Of a stretch of DNA of 7,045 bases, positions 1 to 6,262 are shown piece by piece. Each line of letters opens with the position of its first letter. Position 1 is the stretch's first letter. The notes under the pieces are model-generated. The model had not been told where the DNA came from and ran no database searches. It saw only the letters and a list, made by a program, of their open reading frames with translations. The stretch lies in NCBI GenBank assembly GCA_006227805.1, contig SBFT01000115.1, positions 1 through 7,045 of the forward strand. Reading direction: 5' to 3'. The stretch is from Paracoccaceae bacterium (GTDB taxonomy: Bacteria; Pseudomonadota; Alphaproteobacteria; Rhodobacterales; Rhodobacteraceae). Both the position numbers and the translations under genes were made by a program.

Positions 1-552
1 GGCAGGGGGCGGTGCCTCGGGCAGGGCGACGCCGAAGGAGATCCGCGCCACCGCCGCCTCGCCCGCGATCGCGGTTGCGATCCGCGCCTCCTCGGCCGAG
101 GTGACGTGCACCCGGTCCGCGCGCAGAAGGTCGCGCCGCTGGTAGAGCAGCCAGGCCAGGTCCTTGCGCAGCTTGCGGTGCCGCCGCGCCCAGGGAAGCA
201 ACATGCCATGCAGGCTGAGCACGGTGGGCCGCCCCATCCGCGCGGCGGCAGCCATCCCGGCATGGTTCAGGAGGGTCCAGAGACCATGGCTGTGCAGCAC
301 CGTATCCGGGGGGAGGTCGCTCAGCGCCGCGCCCATCAGCCGCCCCAGCCGGTCGGGGCGGCGCGCATCCCGGGCGGCGGCCAGCGTCATGCGCCCCGCC
401 GGGTCGGGATCGCCGTCATGGGCGAAGGTGACGAAACGGCTCTCGACGCCCAGCGCGCGCAATGCCTCGGCCAGGGCGGGCACGGTGGCGGCGATGCCGC
501 CTGCCTTTCGGCGCAGGTCCGGCACCACATGCAGGACGGTGATCTCCGCCAT
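1..552 (-). CDS. Glycosyltransferase family 4, N-terminal part (runs off the window at base 1)
   Basis: Read on the minus strand, an open frame begins at ATG 552-550 and continues without a stop to base 1, giving 184 visible residues. The N-terminus MAEITVLHVVPDL followed by GGI (residues 18-20) is the first beta strand and glycine loop of a GT-B donor/acceptor fold. HSHGLW (87-92), LSLHGMLLPWA (113-123 region), LYQRRDL (136-142) and TSAEEA (151-156) match the N-terminal domain of GT4 glycosyltransferases of surface-polysaccharide loci. The catalytic C-terminal domain with the EX7E motif lies outside. The start follows the previous glycosyltransferase stop by 5 bases with no convincing Shine-Dalgarno sequence, so translation is probably coupled. 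By family, it should transfer a sugar from a nucleotide donor to a lipid-linked acceptor in the cytoplasm. Donor and linkage cannot be read. Codons end mostly in G or C, as expected of a real gene here. Confidence 0.88.
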   Translation of the reverse strand, partial: MAEITVLHVVPDLRRKAGGIAATVPALAEALRALGVESRFVTFAHDGDPDPAGRMTLAAARDARRPDRLGRLMGAALSDLPPDTVLHSHGLWTLLNHAGMAAAARMGRPTVLSLHGMLLPWARRHRKLRKDLAWLLYQRRDLLRADRVHVTSAEEARIATAIAGEAAVARISFGVALPEAPPPA

Positions 553-557
553 GGCGG

Positions 558-1709
558 TCAGTCCGGTCCGCCCGGCCGCGTCAGGGACAGCGCCCGCTCC
601 GCGACCCGGCGCACGTGCCCGACGAAGCGATCGGGGCCGAAGCGGTCCCGCCGGGCAAGCGCCTCTGCGTGCAGGCGGCGCTGCAAGGCCCCGTCCCGGC
701 CCAGCGCCACCAGCTTCGCCGCCGCCTCCTCCTCCGAACGGTAGTGCTGGAACGGGTCCGGGACGATCTCGCCCTGGCCGGTTCCCTGCGGCACCAGCAC
801 GACCGCGCCCGCCGCGGTCATCTCGGCGGTGGAGATGCCGAAGGCTTCGGTCTCGCAGGCATTCAGGCCGTATCTGACACGCCCCAGAAGGGCGTCCCGG
901 TCCGCCCCCGTCCGAGCAGGCAGAACCGTGATCCAGTCGCGCCCCTGCGCCTGCGCGCGGATGCGCGCCGCGTAATCGGCGGTCCCCTCGGGGCCCGCGA
1001 TCACCAGCCCGCCGCCGAAACCCGAGGCGCGCGCCCGCTCGACGATGCGGATGCACGTCTCGACGCGCTTTTCCGGCGCGATGCGGCCGAAGACGAGGAC
1101 GGTGTCGTCGCGCCTGTCCCAGGGCGCGCCCGGCGGCGGTGCGACGACGGCGGGGTGGATGACTTCGACCGGGCCGGAACAGACCGGTGCGCAGACGCCC
1201 GCCAGCCACTCCGAATTCGCGACGAAAAGCCCGCCCCCTTCGGCGGGGGGGATGCCGGCGGCAGCGCGCTGGACCAGGTCCGAGAGCCTCGCCCTCGGCG
1301 AGCGGCGCCCCTTGTGCCCGCGCCCGGCGGCAAGCCGGGGATCGCAGTCGATCGAGGACAGGAAGTGCAGCGCGGGCCGCCCCCAGGGCAGGATGCCCGA
1401 GGCACTGACGCAGAGGTCGTAGTCCGCCCCGGCACCTTGCAGCGACCGCAGGAACCGCCCCGCCGCCAGCGCGCCGATGGGCAGGCGATCCTCGACCCCG
1501 GCCATCCGCAGCGTCACCGCGCCGGGTGCGATCCGCGTGCCCGCCAGGGCGTTCAATGCCGCGAGGTCGAATCCGCCGCGGGTATGGACCGTCACCTCGA
1601 AGTCTTCGACCAGCGCCGCGATGATCCACATCGCGGCGGCCTCGGCGCCACCCCGTCCCCAGATGCCATGGGCGACGATGGCGCGGGGCCTTTGCGCGGA
1701 CCCGGTCAT
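558..1709 (-). CDS. Glycosyltransferase family 4 (Alg11-like subgroup)
   Basis: This 383-residue protein has the complete GT-B layout. The acceptor half carries GRGGAE (residues 18-23) and an N-terminal pattern of the type MWIIAALVEDFEVTVHT. A linker with FVANSEWLA (162-170) and VIHPAV (183-188) leads to the donor-binding half with LVFGRIAPEKR (205-215), LVIAGPEG (235-242) and the catalytic/nucleotide-binding EX7E motif E288-E296 in ETEAFGISTAEM. The following AAGAVVLVPQGTGQGEIV is typical of an Alg11-like GT4 subgroup. Length is normal for the family. Start ATG 1709-1707 overlaps the flippase stop as ATGA, with only a weak GGGA 4 bases upstream. The same frame stays open far upstream inside the flippase gene, but that part has no domain character, so I reject the longer start. 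The role is addition of one sugar to the undecaprenyl-linked repeat unit. Substrate is unknown. A seven-base G/C homopolymer falls at residues 153-155. Confidence 0.93.
   Translation of the reverse strand: MTGSAQRPRAIVAHGIWGRGGAEAAAMWIIAALVEDFEVTVHTRGGFDLAALNALAGTRIAPGAVTLRMAGVEDRLPIGALAAGRFLRSLQGAGADYDLCVSASGILPWGRPALHFLSSIDCDPRLAAGRGHKGRRSPRARLSDLVQRAAAGIPPAEGGGLFVANSEWLAGVCAPVCSGPVEVIHPAVVAPPPGAPWDRRDDTVLVFGRIAPEKRVETCIRIVERARASGFGGGLVIAGPEGTADYAARIRAQAQGRDWITVLPARTGADRDALLGRVRYGLNACETEAFGISTAEMTAAGAVVLVPQGTGQGEIVPDPFQHYRSEEEAAAKLVALGRDGALQRRLHAEALARRDRFGPDRFVGHVRRVAERALSLTRPGGPD
1245..1251. repeat. Seven-base G homopolymer within a glycosyltransferase gene
   Basis: Seven consecutive G on the plus strand (C on the coding strand) encode Ile-Pro-Pro at residues 153-155 of the glycosyltransferase. 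It is the longest mononucleotide run I noticed in the window. Five C at 1234-1238 could pair with it around a TTCGGC loop, giving a short GC hairpin. It may be only a by-product of high GC. Confidence 0.6.
1706..1709 (-). promoter_or_regulatory. ATGA stop/start overlap, flippase to glycosyltransferase
   Basis: The flippase stop TGA (1708-1706) shares two bases with the ATG (1709-1707) of the next glycosyltransferase. Four-base overlaps of this kind usually mean termination-reinitiation coupling. The start has only a weak GGGA in front of it, which fits reinitiation. Confidence 0.75.
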
Positions 1710-3253
1710 TTCGTCCCGGGCGTCCGGCGGAACATCGCCCGGACCTGGGTCTTCTCGTCCGACGTCAGACCGAGGAGATATGCGCTGAGCAGCAAGACCA
1801 CGCCACTTGCGCCGGTGACCAGGACCAGGCGCCCGACCGAGGCCGGCAGGCTGGCCTCGATCGCCAGCGCAACCGCCAGGGGCGGCAGCAGCGCGGCCAG
1901 GACCGGCGCCCAGGTCTCGCGCAGCCAGCGCCGCGTCGCGCCGCCGACATGGACATCGAACAGCCGGACCCGGACCACGGCGACCAGCGCCGTGAACGCG
2001 ACCGCCACGACGAGGGCATCGCGAAAATCGCCCGTGGTCGCGCCGGTCCAGTAGGCCACCGGCAGCATCACGAGCGACACCCCTCCCGCGACCAGCTGAT
2101 AGCGCGCGATCCTGCCCGTCGCCATATGCGCGATCCCGGTTCCGGCCGACGTCTGGTCGATGACCTGGTTGATAAGCAGGACGATCGCGACGAACAGGAT
2201 CGTCGTATCGGCCTGGCCAAGCCACAGACGCAGGACCGCGGGCATTTCGACGATCAGGGGAACCGCCAGCGCCAGGGCGACCAGCGTCGAGATCTTGCAG
2301 GCCGTGAAGGCGAGCCCCAGCATCCTGTCGCGGTCGCCCTGCGCCTCCCTGCCGTAGATGCGGGGCGCCAGCACGGTCCGGATCGATGTCGCGAACTGAC
2401 CCACCGCCGCGGCGATCTGGTTGCCCACCGCGAAGGCCGCGCTGGCCACCGGCCCCCCGATCACGTTGACGATGATCGTCAGCCCCTGGGTGCGCGCCAC
2501 CGCCGAGAGCGATCCCACGAGGGTCCATGAAAAGATCGCCCCGTGTCGGCGCAACACCGATGCGTCGAATAACAGGCGCGGTCGCGGCCGGGTCGCGGGG
2601 TAGTCGCGCAGCGCCACCGCGACGCCCGCCAGCGCCGTGGCCATGGCCGCCCCCGCCGAAATCAGGGCGAAGGTCTCGATCCGACCGGTCTGAAGCGTGG
2701 TCAGCCAATAGCTGACCGGCACCATCAGCCAGGCCCCCAGCAGATCGAGGACGGCAAAGACCGCGAAGCGTTCGCGTGACTGGAGAAACGCCTCGTAGGG
2801 CGCCAGCACGGCGCCGAAGGTCGTCGCGACCAGGATGCACAGGAAGGCGAAGGCCGCCGCGTCCGACACCTCGGCCGGAATGGACAGGGCCGCGTTCACG
2901 AACCACAGGCCCAGCGAGGCGCCGATGCCAAGGATCGCAAGCGCCACCAGAAGATGCAGGCCCAGAAGCGCGTTGAACAACCGCGACTGCGCCGCCTCTC
3001 CGCCGGTCTCGAGCGCGATCGCCCGCAGGCTGGTCGATTGCATCGCCGCGGTCAGAAAGCCGATCAGCAACGCCACCGAGACCGCCGCGAAATAGGCGCC
3101 ATAGCCCTCGATCCCCATCGCCTCGAGCAACAGGCGCGTCGTCACCAGCCTGGCGATCAGAACGCCGACGATCCGGGTCCAGGTGATGATCCCGTTCACC
3201 GTGACGCGCGCGGCGCCGGTGGGTCCGTCCCCCGGTTGCGGGCCCGGGATCAT
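1706..3253 (-). CDS. wzx: Polysaccharide/oligosaccharide flippase (Wzx/PST type)
   Basis: This 515-residue integral membrane protein has about 12 to 14 hydrophobic segments. Approximate positions are 22-38, 52-72, 95-118, 132-154, 162-184, 192-215, 240-265, 268-290, 315-337, 350-368, 385-403, 411-430, 448-466 and 474-496. The N-terminal third holds the signature of lipopolysaccharide-type flippases of the MOP superfamily. MGIEGYGAY (46-54) corresponds to the usual LGxxDYGIY block. LGLWFVNAALSIP (114-126), LAPYEAF (150-156) and ERFAVFAVLDLL (161-172) follow in the family order. By family role it moves the undecaprenyl-diphosphate-linked repeat unit from the cytoplasmic to the periplasmic leaflet. 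The start ATG 3253-3251 has GGAG directly against it, too close to act as its ribosome site. GTG 3199-3197 (residue 19), just before the first hydrophobic stretch, is an alternative start. The stop overlaps the next glycosyltransferase by 4 bases. Confidence 0.9.
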   Translation of the reverse strand: MIPGPQPGDGPTGAARVTVNGIITWTRIVGVLIARLVTTRLLLEAMGIEGYGAYFAAVSVALLIGFLTAAMQSTSLRAIALETGGEAAQSRLFNALLGLHLLVALAILGIGASLGLWFVNAALSIPAEVSDAAAFAFLCILVATTFGAVLAPYEAFLQSRERFAVFAVLDLLGAWLMVPVSYWLTTLQTGRIETFALISAGAAMATALAGVAVALRDYPATRPRPRLLFDASVLRRHGAIFSWTLVGSLSAVARTQGLTIIVNVIGGPVASAAFAVGNQIAAAVGQFATSIRTVLAPRIYGREAQGDRDRMLGLAFTACKISTLVALALAVPLIVEMPAVLRLWLGQADTTILFVAIVLLINQVIDQTSAGTGIAHMATGRIARYQLVAGGVSLVMLPVAYWTGATTGDFRDALVVAVAFTALVAVVRVRLFDVHVGGATRRWLRETWAPVLAALLPPLAVALAIEASLPASVGRLVLVTGASGVVLLLSAYLLGLTSDEKTQVRAMFRRTPGTK

Positions 3254-3273
3254 CTCCGGGTCGGGGCCGTCAT
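3250..3273 (-). other. Seven-codon mini-ORF bridging acetyltransferase stop and flippase start
   Basis: ATG 3273-3271 overlaps the acetyltransferase TGA (3272-3270) as ATGA. It reads seven codons, MTAPTRR, and ends at TGA 3252-3250. That stop in turn overlaps the flippase ATG (3253-3251) as ATGA. The two flanking genes are thus joined by two consecutive four-base stop/start overlaps through a tiny frame. The peptide is unlikely to matter. I infer it may hand reinitiating ribosomes to a flippase start that lacks a properly spaced Shine-Dalgarno sequence. Chance origin is possible in so short a frame. Confidence 0.4.
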
Positions 3274-3803
3274 TGCGGCGCGCGCAGGTCCGAGGCGCTG
3301 AGATCGCCCAGGACGACGCTGTGCGCGGGCACCTCGACCCCGGGGCGGATGACCCGGAACGCAGTCACCCAGACGCCGTCCCCCAAGGTGATGGGCCGGG
3401 CGAAGAAGGCGAAATCCGGGCGCGACCAGTCGTGGCTGCCGGTCAGCAGCCTGACGCCCTGGCTGAGGCAGACATGGCTGCCGATGCGGACCGGGCCGGG
3501 ATTGTCGATCCAGACATCCTCGCCGATCCAGACATGGTCCCCGATGTCCAGGAACCACGGATACTTGATGGTCACGCGGGGCTTGCAGACCAGACCCCTG
3601 CCCACGCGCGCCCCGAAGGCGCGCAGAAGTGCGGTCTTTGCCCGGTTCGGAAGAAGGCCGAGGATCGCGGAGCGGAAGACCAGCGCGTTGGTCAGATACC
3701 AGGCGGCCCGCCAGACGGCGCCGCGATTGCCCGGAATCTCGGGCTTGCGGAAGCTGGCGAGGTCCAGCTTCTCGATCCTGCGCAGGGGTGGGTCCTTGGA
3801 CAT
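3270..3803 (-). CDS. WcaF-like hexapeptide-repeat O-acetyltransferase
   Basis: This 177-residue protein resembles the putative colanic-acid acetyltransferase (WcaF) family. The N-terminal region has LDLASF (13-18), a WYLTNALVF hydrophobic helix (35-43) and ALLRAFGARVGRG (58-70). Left-handed beta-helix repeats follow from about 68: VTIKYPWFLDIGDHVWIGED (77-96), VWIDNPGPVRIGSHVCLSQG (97-116), LLTGSHDW (119-126) with H124 as the likely catalytic histidine, and PITLGDGVWVTAFRVIRPGVEV (137-158). By family it acetylates a sugar hydroxyl of the repeat unit with acetyl-CoA in the cytoplasm. Oddly, it stops after VVLGDLSASDLRAPQ and lacks the WTVYAGNPA-type tail usual for the family. Neither alternative frame restores that tail. 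Start ATG 3803-3801 lies 28 bases after the upstream stop, with AAGG about 11 bases before it. The stop is followed by the bridging mini-ORF and then the flippase. Confidence 0.9.
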   Translation of the reverse strand: MSKDPPLRRIEKLDLASFRKPEIPGNRGAVWRAAWYLTNALVFRSAILGLLPNRAKTALLRAFGARVGRGLVCKPRVTIKYPWFLDIGDHVWIGEDVWIDNPGPVRIGSHVCLSQGVRLLTGSHDWSRPDFAFFARPITLGDGVWVTAFRVIRPGVEVPAHSVVLGDLSASDLRAPQ

Positions 3804-3831
3804 CGGGTGCTGTGCCTTCGGCTGGTGACCT
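3804..3831 (-). other. Largest intergenic gap (28 bases), no terminator or promoter seen
   Basis: The gap lies between the polymerase stop and the acetyltransferase ATG. On the coding strand it holds AAGG about 11 bases before the ATG as a plausible ribosome site. I see no inverted repeat, T-run or promoter-like element, so transcription should read through. Confidence 0.6.
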
Positions 3832-5115
3832 TCAGGATGCGATCGCGGCCTGCTGGCCTTGCCGTTCGGCGATCCGCCGTTCGGCCCGGGCGCGGCGCTC
3901 GAGCCGGCAATCGCGGCCGATCCCGGTCAGCATCCCGATCGCCGCCCAGAACGCGGGCGTCAGCGCGCCACCGGGCGAGAACATCCAGGCCTCGAACTGG
4001 GCATGAACGGTCATCGCGACGATGAACCCCACCAGCAGGAGCAGCATGGCGCGGGCGCTGGGGTTCCGCGTCGACCTGATGTCGGAGACCGCGCGCATCA
4101 GGATCGTGACCAGCATCGCGATGAAGAGGGCAAAACCGAACAGGCCGATCTCCTCGACGATCGCGAGGAAGACGTTGGCCTTCTCGCGGCCATAGGTCGT
4201 GGCGCCGAGGCCCAGGATGAAGTCGTTGTCGCCGAAGGAGGCGCCATAGCCCAGTCCGAACATCCCGCCCTGCAGCGCGCCTTCCAGCGAGGCGGACCAG
4301 GTCGCCTCGCGCGAGGCCAGAGCCGACAGGCCGGGATCGGCGCCCTTGTAGACATATTGCGCGATCAGGTCGGCCATCAGATCCGGCATCAGCAGGGACG
4401 CGACCAGGACCGAGATGATCGCCGTCATCACGACCAGCGTGAACCGGCCCGCGCCCCTTGCGTAGAAGAAGAACACAAGCAGGATCGCCGCACTCAGCAG
4501 GCTGGCGCGCGACACCGTGGTCAGCAGGATCTGCAGCAGAACCGCCAGCAGCGCGTAGTGGAACCATCGCTGCCGCGGCGTCAGGTCGGGTTGCAGGAGA
4601 TGCCACAAAGGCAGGGGCAAGGCCCCGAGGACCAGCATCCCGAGGAAGTTCGAGTTGAAGGTCAGCCCGCGGAACAGCGTCACCGACTCGTTCATGCGCA
4701 GCGCCGCATCCGGCGCGACCACACCCCCCAGCGAGGCGGCCAGCGCCAGCATCGCCAGGGGCCAGAACACATGCATCACGTTTGCGCGGTTCGCATGGCG
4801 GACCCAGACCGCGCCGACCGCCGAATAGGAAATCGCGACCGCGACATAGGCCAGCGACTTGAAGATCGTCAGATCGGGCACGGGGGACCAGAGCGTCGAC
4901 AGCACCGCGTAGGACAGCATGGCGAAGGCGATCAGCCGGGTCGACCCGTCGAGGCCGCGGAAGAGGTTGCGCGTCAGGAACAGGGCCGCGGCCAGCACCA
5001 TCACCACCACCCAGCGCATCCCGGGGGTCAGCACGGCGTTGACATAGGTGACGCTGGGCCCGGCGGTCGCGACCATGCCCAGCGCCAGAAGGGCGCCCAG
5101 GACCTTTCGGTTCAC
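3832..5115 (-). CDS. O-antigen ligase/polymerase family membrane protein (Wzy-like)
   Basis: This 427-residue polytopic protein has about 11 to 12 hydrophobic segments, near 5-20, 34-49, 61-75, 86-104, 115-133, 155-174, 186-200, 205-218, 225-243, 313-338, 357-372 and 384-398. FRGLTFNSNFLGMLVLGALP (148-167) and TVSRASLLSA (200-209) precede a large extracytoplasmic loop (about 244-312). That loop contains SREATWSASLEGALQGGMFG (268-287) and LGYGAS, the usual signature of the Wzy_C/O-antigen ligase family. HAQFEAWMFSPGG (371-383) resembles exopolysaccharide polymerases. Next to a flippase and glycosyltransferases, a repeat-unit polymerase is more likely than a WaaL ligase, but sequence reading cannot separate them. 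The chosen start is GTG 5115-5113 in a GTGA overlap with the upstream stop. GGAGGG lies 13 bases before it, and the first membrane segment follows at once. ATG at residue 14 is an alternative. The cytoplasmic tail (401-427) is unusually arginine-rich. Confidence 0.88.
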   Translation of the reverse strand: MNRKVLGALLALGMVATAGPSVTYVNAVLTPGMRWVVVMVLAAALFLTRNLFRGLDGSTRLIAFAMLSYAVLSTLWSPVPDLTIFKSLAYVAVAISYSAVGAVWVRHANRANVMHVFWPLAMLALAASLGGVVAPDAALRMNESVTLFRGLTFNSNFLGMLVLGALPLPLWHLLQPDLTPRQRWFHYALLAVLLQILLTTVSRASLLSAAILLVFFFYARGAGRFTLVVMTAIISVLVASLLMPDLMADLIAQYVYKGADPGLSALASREATWSASLEGALQGGMFGLGYGASFGDNDFILGLGATTYGREKANVFLAIVEEIGLFGFALFIAMLVTILMRAVSDIRSTRNPSARAMLLLLVGFIVAMTVHAQFEAWMFSPGGALTPAFWAAIGMLTGIGRDCRLERRARAERRIAERQGQQAAIAS

Positions 5116-5134
5116 GCGCAGGTCGCGTCCCTCC
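5112..5134 (-). promoter_or_regulatory. GTGA stop/start overlap with upstream Shine-Dalgarno
   Basis: The glycosyltransferase stop TGA (5114-5112) overlaps the polymerase GTG (5115-5113). GGAGGG at 5134-5129 lies inside the upstream gene, 13 bases before the GTG. This is long spacing, but it supports coupled initiation and the choice of GTG over upstream starts that give a non-family N-terminus. Confidence 0.65.
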
Positions 5135-6248
5135 GGGCGGGCGACGCGCCCAGCGCGTCCCGCCAGGCGGCGAGGATGTTCGCGGCCCAGGCCTGCGTGG
5201 TCCAGGTCGCGATCAAGGCCGCACCATTGCGCTTGAAGGTCGCGATCCGCGCGGGGTCGCGGCAGAGGTCGAGAAGGGATTGCCGCAGCGCCGCGGCGTC
5301 GCCGGTGGGCACCACGGTTCCGGTTTCTCCCGCGATCACCAGGTCGTCGATGCATCCGCAGCAATCGTGCACGATGACGCCCAGACCCGCCGCCAGGGCT
5401 TCGTTCACCACGAGGCCCCAGGCTTCGGACCGGGACGGCACGACAAGGATGTCGGCGGCGGCGAACTGTTCCCACAGTGCCTCGCCCTCGAGCCGGCCGC
5501 GAAAGAGGATCCGCGGGTCCAGGGCGGCGGCCGCGATCACCTGGTCCCGCATGGTGCCGTCGCCGACGACGACGAGGCGGGCGTCCTGCGTGCCGGGCAG
5601 GGCCGTGAAGGCGGCCAGCAGAAGGTCCGGGCCCTTGACCGGTTCCAGCCGCCCGACGAAGAGGAACACAGGGTCATGGTCCGCGACGCCCATCTCGGCG
5701 CGCAGCCGCTGGCGGCGGTTCGGAGCCGCACCCGCCAGGGCAGCGCGGATGCCTGCCGTGTCGGAGGTCATGTTTGCGGGAAAGATGCGATCGGCGGGCA
5801 CGCCCTGCGCGCGCAGGTAGCGCGCCTGCCGCCGACCCGCCGGCGTGAACCGGTGCACCAGTCGCAGGAGCCTCCTCCTGGACAGGGCGCGCAGCCCGCT
5901 CGAGGCACTGGTCCAGGTGTCCGACATGCTGACGACCCGCGCACCCGACAGACGCGCCATCAGGATCGCCGCGACGATCAGGGGATGGCTCCACCCCGCC
6001 ACGAAGACGATCGCGGGCTGCGTCCGGCGCATCTCGCGCCAGAGCGCGCCCAGCGCCGCCGCCTGCGATCGAGGCAGGATCCCGTAGCCCTGTCCCTCCT
6101 GCGCCCCGCTCCAGCCCTGGGTGACCGAGGCGCCGATGAACCAGCCATCGACAGGCCCGGCCCACTGGGCCCGCAACTCGTCCAGCAGGCGCACCATGTA
6201 GGGCGCCGGTTCGATCAGCACCGCCATCGCCGCCGGCGGCCCGCTCAT
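5112..6248 (-). CDS. Glycosyltransferase family 4
   Basis: This 378-residue protein has the GT-B fold in full. The N-terminal domain opens with MAVLIEPAPYMVRLLDEL (residues 8-25) and has IVFVAGWSHPL (80-90) and VVSMSDTW (105-112). The donor-binding domain has VFLFVGRLEPVKGPDLLLAA (194-213) with R200 and K205, RLVVVGDGTMRDQ (224-236), ADILVVPSRSEAWGLVVNEA (265-284) with the EX7E pair E275 and E283, then HDCCGCIDDLV (294-304) and AGETGTVVP (306-314). By family it transfers one sugar with a retaining mechanism to the lipid-linked repeat unit. Donor and acceptor are unknown. Start ATG 6248-6246 forms ATGA with the upstream glycosyltransferase stop and has GAGGG 9 bases before it. A 38-residue upstream extension is open but has no family character. 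Met8 is a possible later start. The stop overlaps the polymerase start by 4 bases. Confidence 0.93.
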   Translation of the reverse strand: MSGPPAAMAVLIEPAPYMVRLLDELRAQWAGPVDGWFIGASVTQGWSGAQEGQGYGILPRSQAAALGALWREMRRTQPAIVFVAGWSHPLIVAAILMARLSGARVVSMSDTWTSASSGLRALSRRRLLRLVHRFTPAGRRQARYLRAQGVPADRIFPANMTSDTAGIRAALAGAAPNRRQRLRAEMGVADHDPVFLFVGRLEPVKGPDLLLAAFTALPGTQDARLVVVGDGTMRDQVIAAAALDPRILFRGRLEGEALWEQFAAADILVVPSRSEAWGLVVNEALAAGLGVIVHDCCGCIDDLVIAGETGTVVPTGDAAALRQSLLDLCRDPARIATFKRNGAALIATWTTQAWAANILAAWRDALGASPARRDATCA

Positions 6249-6262
6249 CCCGGAGGACCCTC
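6245..6262 (-). promoter_or_regulatory. ATGA stop/start overlap with Shine-Dalgarno between two glycosyltransferases
   Basis: TGA 6247-6245 ends the first glycosyltransferase and overlaps ATG 6248-6246 of the second. GAGGG at 6262-6258 sits 9 bases upstream of the ATG, good spacing for a ribosome site. This decides the start of the second gene against the longer open frame reaching 6362. Confidence 0.75.

Noticed and set aside
106..877. Plus-strand open frames of 212 and 237 codons
   Set aside because: They are Arg/Pro/Ala-rich shadows opposite two glycosyltransferase genes, with no motif or ribosome site.
615..2054. Plus-strand open frame of 479 codons
   Set aside because: It is antisense to a glycosyltransferase and the flippase, has low-complexity charged composition and no recognisable domain.
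1710..2906. Upstream minus-strand extension of the third glycosyltransferase to 782 residues
   Set aside because: The added 399 residues are an out-of-frame reading of the flippase gene, rich in Arg and Gly with no fold signature. The ATGA overlap start at 1709 gives a normal-length enzyme.
5116..5475. 120-residue N-terminal extension of the polymerase
   Set aside because: It overlaps the catalytic end of the upstream glycosyltransferase in another frame and is Arg-rich with no membrane segment. GTG 5115 gives a family-like start.
5448..5480. Possible Cys cluster (CCGC, residues 296-299 of the second glycosyltransferase lies just downstream) as a metal site
   Set aside because: This position is the common small-residue loop after the EX7E motif in GT4 enzymes, where a CG or GC pair is frequent. 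There is no second ligand cluster to support metal binding.
3859..5820. Long plus-strand open frame of 653 codons
   Set aside because: It lies antisense to the polymerase and a glycosyltransferase. Its translation is dominated by Arg, Gln, His, Asp and Gly with no hydrophobic core or motif. Such frames are expected opposite GC-rich genes with G/C third positions.
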